The notes under the pieces were generated by a model that was not told the DNA's origin, made no database searches, and worked only from the letters and a program-made list of their open reading frames with translations. Positions 1 through 11,017 of a DNA stretch of 64,000 nucleotides are shown one piece after another. Each line of letters starts with the position of its first letter. The first letter of the stretch is position 1. Source of the DNA: Piper betle (lineage: Eukaryota > Streptophyta > Magnoliopsida > Piperales > Piperaceae); contig JAURVB010002143.1 in the NCBI GenBank assembly GCA_033002965.1, positions 54,818-118,817 on the forward strand, in the 5' to 3' direction. Position numbers and translations under genes: made by a program.

Positions 1-622
1 TCCGGACCAGTAACACTTGTTACTGACGTTTTTCTTATATATATGTAGGTGATAAGCACGAGATGGATGTGCCGGCCGGGACGGAGGAGCAATAAGGTCT
101 TCTGCGCACACACATTGGGTGATTGAATGTTTCATGTTTTGTTTATGATGTTATTTAATAAACATGCTATGATTAAATATTTGAGGCATGACAATGATAT
201 GAAATGAAATGATCAGAGTAGCGCAGCAAAAGTGTGATGGGTTAGGACCCAAGTTCCAGAATGAGCTTATAGTATATCAGATTGTGTGTTAATGAAATTG
301 TTGATATATGCTATATATACCTGTATATATTATTTTGACAGGGTGGACCCTAATTGCACTTTTAGGGGAGACTTCTGTCTATTGTATTTTAGAATTTTTA
401 TTGAGTTTGATCGTAATTGTATTGGTGTGTATTTTGAATTGCATGTCATTCATGTAGTACCATGTTAGGGTTTGTGCATTCATCCATGTATTGCGAGTTG
501 TATCTTCATCTTAAGACGCCGAGATTGGATCCGTATAAGTTAGGTTCGGGTTAGCTGACCTAACCGAGGCCTGTAACATGCTGGTTCGGTTCACGAGCGT
601 GAACCGGATTTGGGGTGTTACA
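1..622. mobile_element. Probable LTR-retrotransposon 3' end (LTR fragment)
   Basis: The segment ends at 616-622 in TGTTACA, preceded by a GGGG run. This matches the 3' terminus of many plant Ty3/gypsy LTRs, whose mirror-image 5' terminus is TGTAACA. The sequence after 622 belongs to the flank of the PPR duplication unit, since it is shared with about 21.9 kb, so 622/623 is a real junction. The 5' LTR and internal region would lie left of the window. No coding domain is visible here. The family assignment is inference from the terminus only. Confidence 0.45.
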
Positions 623-985
623 CTCAAACCCGATCGAACTTTGGGTGCTGCCGACCGCTAAATTCGAGCTGCTAGTAGCCACCTCCGGTAATAGTTGTCC
701 GAAAACCAGATTCGCTGGAATTCATCAATCTTCCGCCGAACTCTTCCACTCAAACCCGATCGACCTTTGGGTGCTGCTGACCGCTGAATTCGAGCTTCGA
801 AACGAGCGACGAAACCCTAGCCGTTGCCGATTGCCAACAATGCGAGGTATAATTACCTCCAATTTAATTATTTAAAATTGATAATTATTTGCACAACATG
901 ATAGGATTGGTTGTTTGACGTGATGAATGCCTGATAGTGGATGAAGTCATATTTGTATAATTTGAGTTATGCTTAATAAATGCTA
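623..985 (+). repeat. Outer flank of PPR duplication unit, copy 1, with internal 126-bp duplication
   Basis: This stretch matches, in reverse complement, the DNA at about 21765-22010. The shared part includes the run around the GAGGTATAATTA motif and the CCAGCGAATCTGG motif. It marks the outer end of the PPR-containing unit in copy 1. Inside it the 50 bp at 623-672 recur at 749-798 (offset 126 bp) with a few substitutions, a local tandem duplication absent from copy 3. No convincing coding gene is visible. Confidence 0.6.
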
Positions 986-1557
986 ATTATCTAATTAAGT
1001 AAATTAAATTCTAGCATATTAGTTGACTGCAACGTAATTTTAAAAAACATAATAAAATTGATGTGAATAAGATGAGATAAGGATATTTTTATTGTGATGA
1101 GGATTGTTGATTGTTTGATGGGTGATGAGTGTTGTGAGTATGATTGAGTATTTTGTTGATAGAGTATTTTGTGAATTTTTAATCTTTATAACTATATGTT
1201 TTTCTCTAATACGAGCTTTAGAGCTTATGAACAAGTTGGTTTCGAGCTCATAAACAACCTGATTTCGAGTTCCCAACTGAGATGGTTTCAAGCTCCCAAA
1301 CAATTTCGTTTCGATCTCCCAAACGAGCTAATTTCGAGCTCCCAAACGAGCTGGTTTTGAGCTCTTTAAAATTTAATAGTTTAAGTGTATTCGAGCTCAA
1401 GTCGAGCTTGAACAATATCAAAAATATTTGAGTCGATTTCTAGCATATATGCTTGAAACTCATTCGATCTCAAGTCGACTTCAAACAAACTTCGAACTAT
1501 TTGAGTCGAGTTTAGGCAAAAGGTGAGCTCAGCTCGCTTGCTCATTTAGCAACCCTA
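986..1557. mobile_element. hAT-like GAGTCGAG-family element, 5' end damaged
   Basis: This block interrupts copy 1 of the PPR unit. Copy 3 runs uninterrupted across the equivalent point near 21765, so this is an insertion. It ends in CATTTAGCAACCCTA (1543-1557), the same 3' terminus as the intact copies at 41257-41844 and 53898-54568, and carries the family's repeated GAGCTC and GTCGAGCTT motifs. The 5' terminus is not recognisable and no clear 8-bp target duplication remains, so the left end is probably deleted. Confidence 0.6.
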
Positions 1558-3271
1558 TATGGGAGCAACTGATAATTGCTGCTTGCCACTTTAGCTTGGC
1601 TCCGAAGTGAGGAATAAGGATAAGGTTAAGAAAGAACTTAGTTTCTCCGCTCATAGTGCTGTTATTTTGATGTATCTCTTAGCTATCACTTGTGTTTCGA
1701 ATCTTTCTTTCTCCCTGAAAAGAGAAGTTCTCACAAACTCAAAAGCATTTGTTCAATGCATTTATATGAATGTTTACATATATATACAATGGGTGTACTA
1801 TTGGAAAAACCTAATTCTGTTTGGTGACAGAAAGGAGTATTTCCGTGACTTTTATTGGCGAATTTGTCCACAAAAATTTCAAATAGAAGGCGCCAAAACA
1901 GTAACAATTTGTCACATGGGGTTAATTGTTCGAATATGCAAGTTTTTAAAGGAAAAGTTTTAGCCACGCACTAGTTTCAGAGTTTGTTATGTTTCAAATG
2001 CAAGTTCGTATTTACGAACTTATTAAGGTGTTCAAGAGGTTAATTAGAAGGATATTTTTTGTTATTTATAAATGATTGAATGGTCATCAAAATTCATTGA
2101 CAGATTTTAGGCTTTTTGACAAGGAAATAAATTCGTCAAATTTTACTATCTAAGCTCGTTATTAAATAGGTATTTCTAGGTAAGTTTTTCTCTTTGCAGA
2201 AATATGTACCCACTTAATAAGCCTCTAAATAAGGATCAGATCACTACAAATTCATTTTCAAATCGAATAATTTTGGATGTAACATATATCTCAATATTTC
2301 AAAACTATATCTGATCCTAAACTAGTTATTCAAGCTAGTTCGTAATTGTATGTAAATTGATTTGATACAGATCAATTTCTATTGAATTATTGAACAACCC
2401 ATCCATACGAGAGGATCGTAGGTGTGGGCCATGTGGCCCTAGTTCGTACATAAACAATTTTATGCAAGGCAAAGAAACCGAGTCAATGGGATGCAAAACT
2501 CGAGCTCGACTCGGTTGTCGGTGCTCATATGCCGGCAGTCACATCTTCCCTCGTCGCTCTTCCTTGATGCAAAGATGCGTGCACTCGGATCAATCAATCT
2601 TGCTGCTTTCTTTTCCACTATATGTGGTTTTCTTTGTTAGTGAGGATTCAGTTGATTGGTGATGTTTTAGTTTCTCTTGAATGCCAAAGAATCAATTTTT
2701 ATCACATTGGGGTAGTGGGTTTTGAAATTTGCTATTTATAGTTGCCTTAGAACTTATTCATTGAGTCATCCAATGAAAGAAGCTTGTATGAATTATTTTG
2801 AGAACAAGCTCATTCATGTCCATGTTTTGCTACTGCTTGTAAGATAGCTATTTGGAAGCAGCAGCTGGCATTAAAGTTAACTGCTGTATAGTTTCATACT
2901 GATTAACAAAAATTAATTTACTTTTATCTTTCAAAGCTTGATAAGCTCTATTTACATTTATCTTTTAAAATCTTGATAAGCTCTATCCAGTTATTCGAAT
3001 GCAAGAGTGTGTTCTGGAGGTTGAAGGAGGATAATTTAAATAAACAAACAAAAGGGAAGATTTAATCATGAACAAAAGGGGGATGACGAAACAACACTGT
3101 GTTGTGCAATCTTCCTTGGATGACAAAACACCCCCTGTTGTGTATTGTTTTTCCATTAATCAACTAAAAAACTCTCTTGTGTGTGATTTTAGTCTATTAT
3201 TTCTTCACTCTCATGATTGATTTATCCGCCTTCCTTTCGTTCTTAACATTAAATGGGCTTTTAGTAAAGAT

Positions 3272-4140
3272 CATAGTTATAAAAATTGGAATCGGCTGAT
3301 TTAAATTGGATCGGAATGATTCCGATCCCAAAAAACATACAAATTGGTCCCCAAAAAATCGGTCCCTGAATCGGCCGAGTTGAGCCGATTCCACCCGATT
3401 TGAACTAATTCGTGAATCGGCCGATTCGAGCTGATTAGGGACCGATTCAAGAGGAGCGCGGGGAGGGGGCAAGGTGGCGAAGGCAAGCGGTAGGGGGTGG
3501 TTGGGGCAGCGAGAGGGGCGGGGGCCGGGCCGGCGATCAAAGTTGGGCAGTGGTGCTCTAGCTAGGGGTAGCCAAAGCGAAGGCTTTAGCCTGTTTCATT
3601 GGCAGCACCCGGCAGTGGAGGAACTGGTAGATCTTTGGCATGGTAGCGGCGGAATCACGTCGGGAGGGCGTGAGCTTGTGGCGTTCTCTGCGTTGTGGAT
3701 ACCGGCCTGGCAATGACCGTCGGCGTCGATCAGCCGTAGTGTGGTGGCCAGGGGCGACTTTGGCGGCGGCCAGGGGTGGGTGGGGTGGGGGGTGGGGGGT
3801 GGGGAGAGAAATGTCGGGAGGGGAAAAGAGGTTGGTGGCAATATAGTATGTAAAAGTTAAATCGACTCCAACACGAATCAAAAATAATAACTATCTTGTA
3901 ATAAATCTAAAAAACATCTAAAATTTTTGAAAAAATTAAATAAAATATAATAGACACCATAACATCATAATGATATGTTATATGGCAAAAAACCCACCTA
4001 AACTACCTTATAAGACATCCTAATATGTTATATAACTCCATCGATTTTAACCGATTTTTGTCCAATTTTTGATGAATCGATCTGATTCAATGACTCCCTT
4101 CCAATACGATTCAACTCCCGATTTCAATTTTACAACTATG
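3272..4140. mobile_element. Non-autonomous hAT-like element with 8-bp target duplication
   Basis: The element begins CATAGTTATAAAAATTG and ends CAATTTTACAACTATG, which are imperfect terminal inverted repeats. It is flanked on both sides by GTAAAGAT (3264-3271 and 4141-4148), a perfect 8-bp target duplication as made by hAT transposases. The right palindrome arm and copy 3 have the empty site, so insertion happened after the duplication. The interior has repeated GATTCGG/CCGATTC motifs and a GC-rich core (about 3450-3830). No transposase is encoded. The open frames in the core are compositional artefacts. Confidence 0.85.
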
Positions 4141-4869
4141 GTAAAGATGCTATCTCCTCTACCTCTTAAATTTTCTTTTCAGTTCCAAAGATGAGAAATC
4201 TCTTTAAAAAACTGAACATTTTGGCTTTTTGGATTATGTAAAGCATAGTTGTCGAATTTCCAATTCTAATTGAACTGTGGAGCTCGAACTTAATGCTTGT
4301 TAAAGAGTCCTTATTGTGGTACTGTTTGTCTTTTTTGTCCCTTGCGACAATTACTTTTTGATATATATTCACGCTGAGTTCCTAAAATTAAAATTTGTTA
4401 TGGTGGACAAAGATCACAAACACTCATTTTTTGCTTGAATTGATTTTGGGTATGTAGTAGCGTCATACCATATATTTTGTAAAACTGGAGCTGTAGTGTA
4501 TAATTTTTTAATAATTCAACAACCCTAGTAAAGTGTTAGTAGCATGTATATATATATACACACTTTTTCAATTAGCGTTTAGTTTTGTGTACTTGAGAAA
4601 ATAACATCTTTAAGCTGAAGAGAATGCTATTTATGCCCAGTAATGTAAGAAATGTCTTGTCTAACAATGTTTAATTTAACATCATGTCGAGCCTTATTTT
4701 ATGATTCGGAGTAATAGGTACTTTATATATTATCTATTATTTTTTTGGGCTCTATAATGATTTTTGCTTATTATTTGTGGATGTTTAGGTGTATATGAAG
4801 TGCTCTCTTGATTGCTGAGGATATTACAATGAGATAATAACTGGTTCTTGGGTGTGAGTCCTTGTTCCA

Positions 4870-6195
4870 ATGCTCTTCAGAGTGGGACGAGACCTACTAT
4901 CCTTCCCTTCCAAGCGCCATCATCCCATATCCAAACCTCGTTGCAGAAAGCACCTCAAGCAATTGCCTCAATGGCCCTCAAGACACCTTAAGCCTTCTAC
5001 CCTCTTGGCTGAGCTCAAAATGTTGGACGACCCCCTTGCAGCTCTTGGCGTCTTCCACCACTCTATCCAATACGACATCAAGCCTGACTACCTTCATACT
5101 CTTGTCTCATCTATAAACTTGCCCGCTCACAAAAGTTTGACCTTGTTGATTCACTTTTAGTTTGCATAAGAGAGTCCTGTCTCTGCTGCCAATAATACCT
5201 ATTTGTCACTCTGATTGAATACTATGTGAAGGCTGGTTTTCCTTCACAAGGCAATTGCCTTGTTTATCGACATCCACACATTAAATTGTACTAGTAGTTT
5301 GTTCTCCTTCAACTCTCTTCTTAATTCCCTTGTCAATGCAAGTTGTTTCTCAGACGCCATGAGCATCTTTTGACGGAGCTCTAAAATGAGTCTTTTTCCA
5401 AATTGTGTTTCGTACAACATAATCATAAAAGGATATTGCGGGGAAGACAACTTGGATGAAGCTTGTAAAATATATGACGAAATGCTTGATAGAGGGGTCT
5501 TGCCAGCATGGTGAGCCACAATATTTTGGCTGGGTCATTGGTCTTGCCAGCATGGTGAGCCAGCATGTGCAAGAAAGGAGTCAAACCAAACACTATCACT
5601 TATGCTCTATTGATGGAAGGATTATGCGTGGTAGGGAATTATGAAGCAGCGAGAAAGATTATGTTTGACATGGACTACAATGGATGCAAGCCGAGTCTTG
5701 TAAATTTTGGGGTATTGATTGACTTAGCGAAGAGAGGGAGGATTAAGGAGGCTAGAAGCTTGCCGAGGAGAGATGAGGAGAAGGCGATACAAACCAATGT
5801 TGTCATATATAACATCTTAGTTAATCACCTCTGTGCAAGTGGTAGGGCTGAAGAGGTATATAAAGTTCTCTTGGACATGCAATTGGGTGGGTGTAATCCT
5901 AATGCTGCCACTTACAGAACTTTGGTGGATGGATTTTGCCATATGAGAGAATTTGAGCGTGCAATAGAGATCTTGCAAGCCATGCTATGAAGTAAGCATT
6001 TCCCACAGGTGGAGACAATGGACCGCTTAATTGCAGGTTTTGTTATAAGGGAAAACGGTTGAAGCTTCTGAAATGTTGGAGCACATGGGAAAGAAGGATA
6101 TGAGACTTGCGTATAGATAGATGGAGAAGCTTGGTACTTGGTTTTGTAGTGAAAGAGTTGGCACTGAGCTTCTAGCTGATTTGGTGGGCTTTTAA
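4870..6195 (+). pseudogene. PPR protein pseudogene, copy 1 (left arm)
   Basis: This is a degraded copy of the intact PPR gene at 17920-19272. It starts with the equivalent ATG at 4870 and reads well for about 75 codons. It then loses frame near 5090, where intact CCC is CC. Further lesions follow: indels near 5180-5250, an altered stretch near 5370 and a rearranged segment at 5500-5575 where GTCTTGCCAGCATGGTGAGCC occurs twice and replaces about 50 bp. A clean 141-codon PPR block survives at about 5565-5990. The terminal GGC TTT TAA is conserved at 6195. It lies tail to tail with the second pseudogene. It cannot make a full-length PPR protein. Confidence 0.85.
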
Positions 6196-6885
6196 AAATG
6201 GTCAGATGGTGCTAGCTAGTCTGGTGCTTGGAACTTGCTGAAACTGCCATGTCGCTTGAGCTTGATCAATGTAGCATATTCTTGACTTGGTTTTGAAGTT
6301 TGTTAACGGTGGAGCAATCTCTTCATTTGAAGACAAGAAATGACAGGTATGTATCATTCTGCCCTTCATTTAAAAAGTCACAAGGATAACAATTCCAAGG
6401 TTCTTGAGTTTTGAATTGCTATAGAGCTAGATAATTGGTCATGAAGATAGCATTAGTGAGTTTCTGTTTATATAAACCTTTAAATATGGAAATGTTGCGT
6501 TGAGATGATATCTGAAAGCATCTCGAGGAATCAATTCCTCGTGATCTTGCAGTACATGCATTCACTAATGAAGAATGATATATTAGTTGATTATTGTGTT
6601 TGGGAAAGTAGCCATAGAAAGCAATGCACAAGAAGAAATATCGATGTTATTGATCATTAGCTATCAAACTTTTAACTATATTCCTTATATACCTTAAAGA
6701 AATGATGAAGAGACATACCTCTAATTGGTTTTGTCATTTTTAAAAGTTGTACATTGATAAATCTAGGAATTAAGACCTTGTATTTAGAAATCCTTGAAGA
6801 TTTCCCCTTTTTTGAACCAAGTGGGTTGAAAATTACTAAACTCGGTTAAAATAGGTAAAACATGTAAATCCCTGAACAATTAAGA

Positions 6886-7044
6886 TTTTCCCTTTGTTAT
6901 TAATTTTTTCTTTACGGCCAAACCAAGCAGCACATTGAGACTTAATAGTTATTAGGTTAACAATTTTGTCTTTACAGCCAAACCGAGCAGCTCATTGAAA
7001 CTTAATAATTATTAGGTTAACAAAATAGAGCACAGGACAATCAT
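6886..7044. repeat. Loop of the palindrome: two tandem 60-bp repeats
   Basis: Between the two arms lie two tandem units of 60 bp, about 6903-6962 and 6963-7022. Each contains CTTTACNGCCAAACCNAGCAG, a run of about CTTAATANTTATTAGGTTAAC, and ends at AACAA. They differ at only a few positions. The symmetric arms resume at about 7045 with sequence complementary to about 6850-6885. No gene is visible. Confidence 0.75.
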
Positions 7045-7754
7045 ACACTTAATTGTTTATGGATTTACATGTTTTACGCATTTTAGCCAAGTTTAGTAAT
7101 TTTCAACCGAGTTTAGTCATTTTCAACCCACTTGGTAAAAAAAAGGAAAATCTTGAAGAATTTTTAAATACAAGGTCTTAATTCCCAAATTTATAAATGC
7201 ACAACTTTTAAAAATAGCAAAACCAATTAGAGTATGTCTCTTAATCATTTCATTAAAGTATATAAGGAATATAGTTAAAAGGTTTGATAGTTAATGATCA
7301 ATAACACAGATATTTCTTCTTGTGCATTGCTTTCTATAACTACTTTTCCAAACACAATGATCAACCAATATATCATTCTTCATAAGTGAATGCATGTACT
7401 GCAAGATCATAAGGAATTCATTCTTCAAGATGCTATCAAATATCATCTCAATGCAACATCTCCATACTTCAAGGTTTATATAACAGAAACTTACTTATGC
7501 TATCTTCATGACCAATTATCTGGCCCATACTAATTTATAACTCAAGAACCTTGGAATTGTTATCCTTGTGAGTTTTTAAATGAAAGGCAAATGATACATA
7601 CTTGTCATTTCTTGTTGTCAAATAAAGAGAATTGCTCCACCGTTAACAAAACTTCAAAACCAAGTCAAGAATATGCTACATTGATCAAGCTCAAGCGGCA
7701 TGACAGTTTCAGTAAGTTCCAAGCATCGGACTAGCTAACACCATCTGACAGTTT

Positions 7755-9083
7755 TTAAAAGCCCACCAAATCAGCGAGAAGCTCAATGCCAACTCTTTCA
7801 CTACAAAACCAAGTACCAAGCCTCTCCATCCATCTAAACCCAAGTCTCATATCCTTCTTTCCCATGGGCTCTAACATTTCACAAGCTTCAGCCGTTTTCC
7901 CCTTATAACAAAGACCAGCAATTAAGCAATCCATTGTCTCCACCTAAGGGAAATGCTTACTTGATAGCATGGCATACAAGATCTCCATTTCATGCTAAAA
8001 TTCTCTCATCTGGCAAAATCCATCCACCAAAGCTCTGTAAGTGGCAGCATTAGGATTACACCCACCCAATTGCATGCCCAGGAGACCTTTATATGCCTCT
8101 TCAGCCCTACCACTTGCACATAGGTGATTAACTAACATGTTATATATGACAGCATCTGGTTTGTATCACCTTCTCCTCATCTCTCCCATCAAACTTCTAG
8201 CCTCCTCATCTTTTCACTAAGTCATTCATCAATACCCCAAAGTTTACAAGACTTGGCTTGCATCCATTGTAGTCCATGTCAAACATAATCTGTCTCGCTG
8301 CTTCATAATTCACTACCACGCATACTCCTTTCATCAATAGAGCATAAGTGATAGTGTTTGGTTTGACTCATTTCTCTCAACAACTTGTTTGCCGTAACCA
8401 CGTCCCTAACCTTAACCAATGACCCAACAAAAATATTGTAGCTCACCAAGCTGGGCAAGACCCCTCTATCAAACGTTTCGTAATATATTTTACAAGTGTC
8501 ATCCAAGTTGCCTTCCCCACAATATCCTTTCATAATTATGTTGTACGAAACACAATTTGGAAAAGACTCATTTCAGAGATCCGTCGAAAAATGCTCACGG
8601 CTCTGAGAAACAACTTACATTGACAAGGGAATTAAGAAGAGAATTGAAGGAGAACAAACTACATGTACAATTGAATGTGGGGATATCGACAAGCAAGGCA
8701 GTTACCTTGTCAGGGAAACCAGCCTTCACATAGTGTTCAATCAGAGCGACAAAGAGGTATTCCTGGCAGCGAAGACAGGACTCTTTTGTGCAGACTAAAA
8801 GTGAATCAACAAGGTCAAACTTTTGTGAGCGGGCAAGTTTATAGATGAGACAAGAGTATGAAGGGTAGTCAGGCTTGATGTCGTGGATAGAGTGGTGGAA
8901 GACGCCAAGAGCTGCAAGGGAGTCGTCCAACATTTTGAGCTTAGCTAAGAGGGTAGAAGGCTTGAGGTTTCTTGAGGGCAGCTAAGGCGATTGCTTGAGG
9001 TGCTTTCTGCAATGAGGTTTGGACATGGGATGATGGCGCTTGGAAGGGAAGGATAGTAGGCCTTCTCCCACTCTGAAGAGCAT
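7755..9083 (-). pseudogene. PPR protein pseudogene, copy 2 (right arm)
   Basis: This broken paralogue of the PPR gene at 17920-19272 is on the minus strand, with its 3' end facing the palindrome centre. The start ATG (9081-9083) and the GGC TTT TAA end are conserved. Lesions against the intact copy include CAG to TAG at 8982-8984 (about codon 34), loss of a base near 8601 (GGCGTCTG is GGCTCTG) and an 8-base loss near 8209. It also has an in-frame 3-base loss near 8883 and further small changes around 7840 and 7960. Only fragments of 60-110 codons remain open. It is non-coding as a protein gene. Confidence 0.85.
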
Positions 9084-10214
9084 TGGAACAAGGACTCACA
9101 CCTAAGAACCGGTCATTATCTCATTGTAATATCATCTGCAATCAAGAGAGCACTTCATATATACCTAAAAATCCACAAATAATAAGCAAAAATCATTATA
9201 GAGCCCAAAAAAATAACAGATAATAGATAAAGTGCCTATTACTCCAAATCAGAAAATAGGGTTTGACATGATGTCAAATTAAAAATTGTTAGACAAGACA
9301 TTTCTTGCATTAATGGGCATAAAAAGCATTCTCTTCAGTTTAAAAATGTTATTTTCTCAAGTACTCGACTAAACACTAATTGAAAAATGTGTGTGTATAT
9401 ATATATATACATGCTACTAACACTTCACCAGAGTTGTTGAAATATTAAAAAATTTATATACTACAACACCAATTTTACAAAATATGTGGTGTGACACTAC
9501 CACATACCCAAAATCAATTCAAGCCAAAAATGAGTGTATGTGATCTTTTTCCACCATAACAAATTTTAATTTTAGGAACTCAGCATGAATGTATATCAAA
9601 AGTAATTCTCGCAAAGGACAAAAGAGACAAACAGTACCCAAACAAGGACTCTTTAACAAGCATTAAGTTCGAGCTTAACATTTCAATTAGAATTGAAAAT
9701 TCGACAACCCTGCTTTACATAATCCAAAAAGCCAAAATGTTCTGGCTTTGAAAGAGATTTCTCATCTTTAGGACTGAAAAGAAAATTTAAGAGGCATAAG
9801 AGATAGAATCTTTAGTAAAAGACCATTTAAAGTTAAGACGAAACGAAGGCGGATAAATAAATCACAAGAGTGAAGAAATAATAGGCTAAAATCACACACA
9901 AGAGAGTTGTTTTAGTTGATTAATGTAAAAACATTACACAACACATGGGTGTTTTGTCATCCAAGGAAGATTGCACAACACAATGGTGTTTCGTCATCCC
10001 CCTTCGTTCATGATTAATTCTTCCTTTTCGTTTGTTTATTTAAATTATCCTCCTTCAACCTCCAAAACACACTCTTGTATTCGAATAACTGGATAGAGCT
10101 TATCAAGATTTGAAAGATAAATGTAAATAGAGCTTATCAAGCTTTGAAAGATAAAAGTAAATTAATTTTTGTTAATCAGTATGAAACTATACAGCAGTTA
10201 ACTTTACTGCCAGC

Positions 10215-10823
10215 TGTTGAGTTTCCCTCACCCATTCACATTGAAAAACTCAATTACCAGTTTTTGGTTTTTTGGTTATCACACTAATGGTTGGCATTTG
10301 GTATTCCGATGTGTGATTTCGTCCTTTGCGATAGAAGTGTAATGAGTTGCCCTTTAGAATTCTACTCATAATTTTCTATATAAAGGAGAATTCTGATGTT
10401 AGAAATAACATCCTCTTGAGAGCTTTTGAGCACATTTGGCTCATATAGGGAGAGTTTCGAAAAGTTTACATCATCTCAAGTTGAAGTAGGGGTCGTCATC
10501 CAGGGTGTGAGTTTGATCCAATTTTCTTTTAAGGTGTATGTTAGTTTTCTAAATTTCTCATATATTGTATTCTCAAGAATTGTATTTTCAGATCTTGTTA
10601 TTTGTCTGATTTGGGTTAGGAGAGTTTTTTTTTCGATACTTGATTGTAAGAGTTTTCTTAATCAAAGTTGATAGAGTAGGTTGGTTTCTTTTCTCTAAAT
10701 TGGGAGAAAAGTTTCCATCCATTTTTTTCTTTGGTGTCTCCTATCTATTTTATATTTATTTTCATTTCATCTTGAGGGGAAATATTTTGGGGTTGTTTCC
10801 GCTGAAGCGTCTATTTCCCAACA
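10215..10823. mobile_element. Solo LTR (609 bp) inserted in right arm
   Basis: The element begins TGTTGAGTTTCCC and ends TTTCCCAACA, the TG...CA ends of an LTR. It is flanked by CCAGC (10210-10214) and CCAGT (10824-10828), a 5-bp target duplication with one difference. Copies 1 and 3 have the uninterrupted site (GCCAGCTGCTGC and GCCAGTTGCCGC). A TATA-like CTATATAAAGG lies near 10376-10386, followed by a plausible transcription start region. No internal retroelement domain is attached, so it is a solo LTR from recombination. The superfamily cannot be told from the LTR alone. Confidence 0.85.
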
Positions 10824-10948
10824 CCAGTTGCTGCTCCAAATAGTTATCTTACAAGCAATAGCAAAACATGCACATGAATGAGCTTGTTCTCAAAATAATT
10901 TATACAAGCTTCTTTCATTGGATGACTCAATGAGTAAGTTCTCATATG

Positions 10949-10952
<4 letters not shown>

Positions 10953-11015
<63 letters not shown>
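10953..11015. repeat. (TA)n microsatellite in right arm
   Basis: About 31 uninterrupted TA units. The homologous site in copy 3 (about 20460-20477) has only about 9, and copy 1 has none at the corresponding place near 2740, so the array expanded after duplication. The reading frame of isoleucine and tyrosine across it is an artefact. Confidence 0.95.

Positions 11016-11017
<2 letters not shown>

Larger units (their letters stand above)
1558..6885 (+). repeat. Left arm of giant inverted repeat (PPR unit copy 1)
   Basis: From about 1900 to 6885 this segment is the reverse complement of about 7045-11935. Homology is obvious across the PPR pseudogene, its upstream region of more than 2 kb and its 3' flank. 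Examples are the TGCATTCACTAATGAAGAATG motif near 6558 against its counterpart near 7370, and the GTGCGTGG block near 1965 against 11865. The part at 1558-1900 matches copy 3 only. Differences include the 869-bp insertion at 3272-4140, small indels and scattered substitutions. Apart from the PPR pseudogene I see no gene in it. Confidence 0.85.

Noticed and set aside
3474..3881. Open frames in the GC-rich core of the 3272-4140 element
   Set aside because: Low-complexity composition, no domain, and the element is a recent insertion absent from both paralogous copies.
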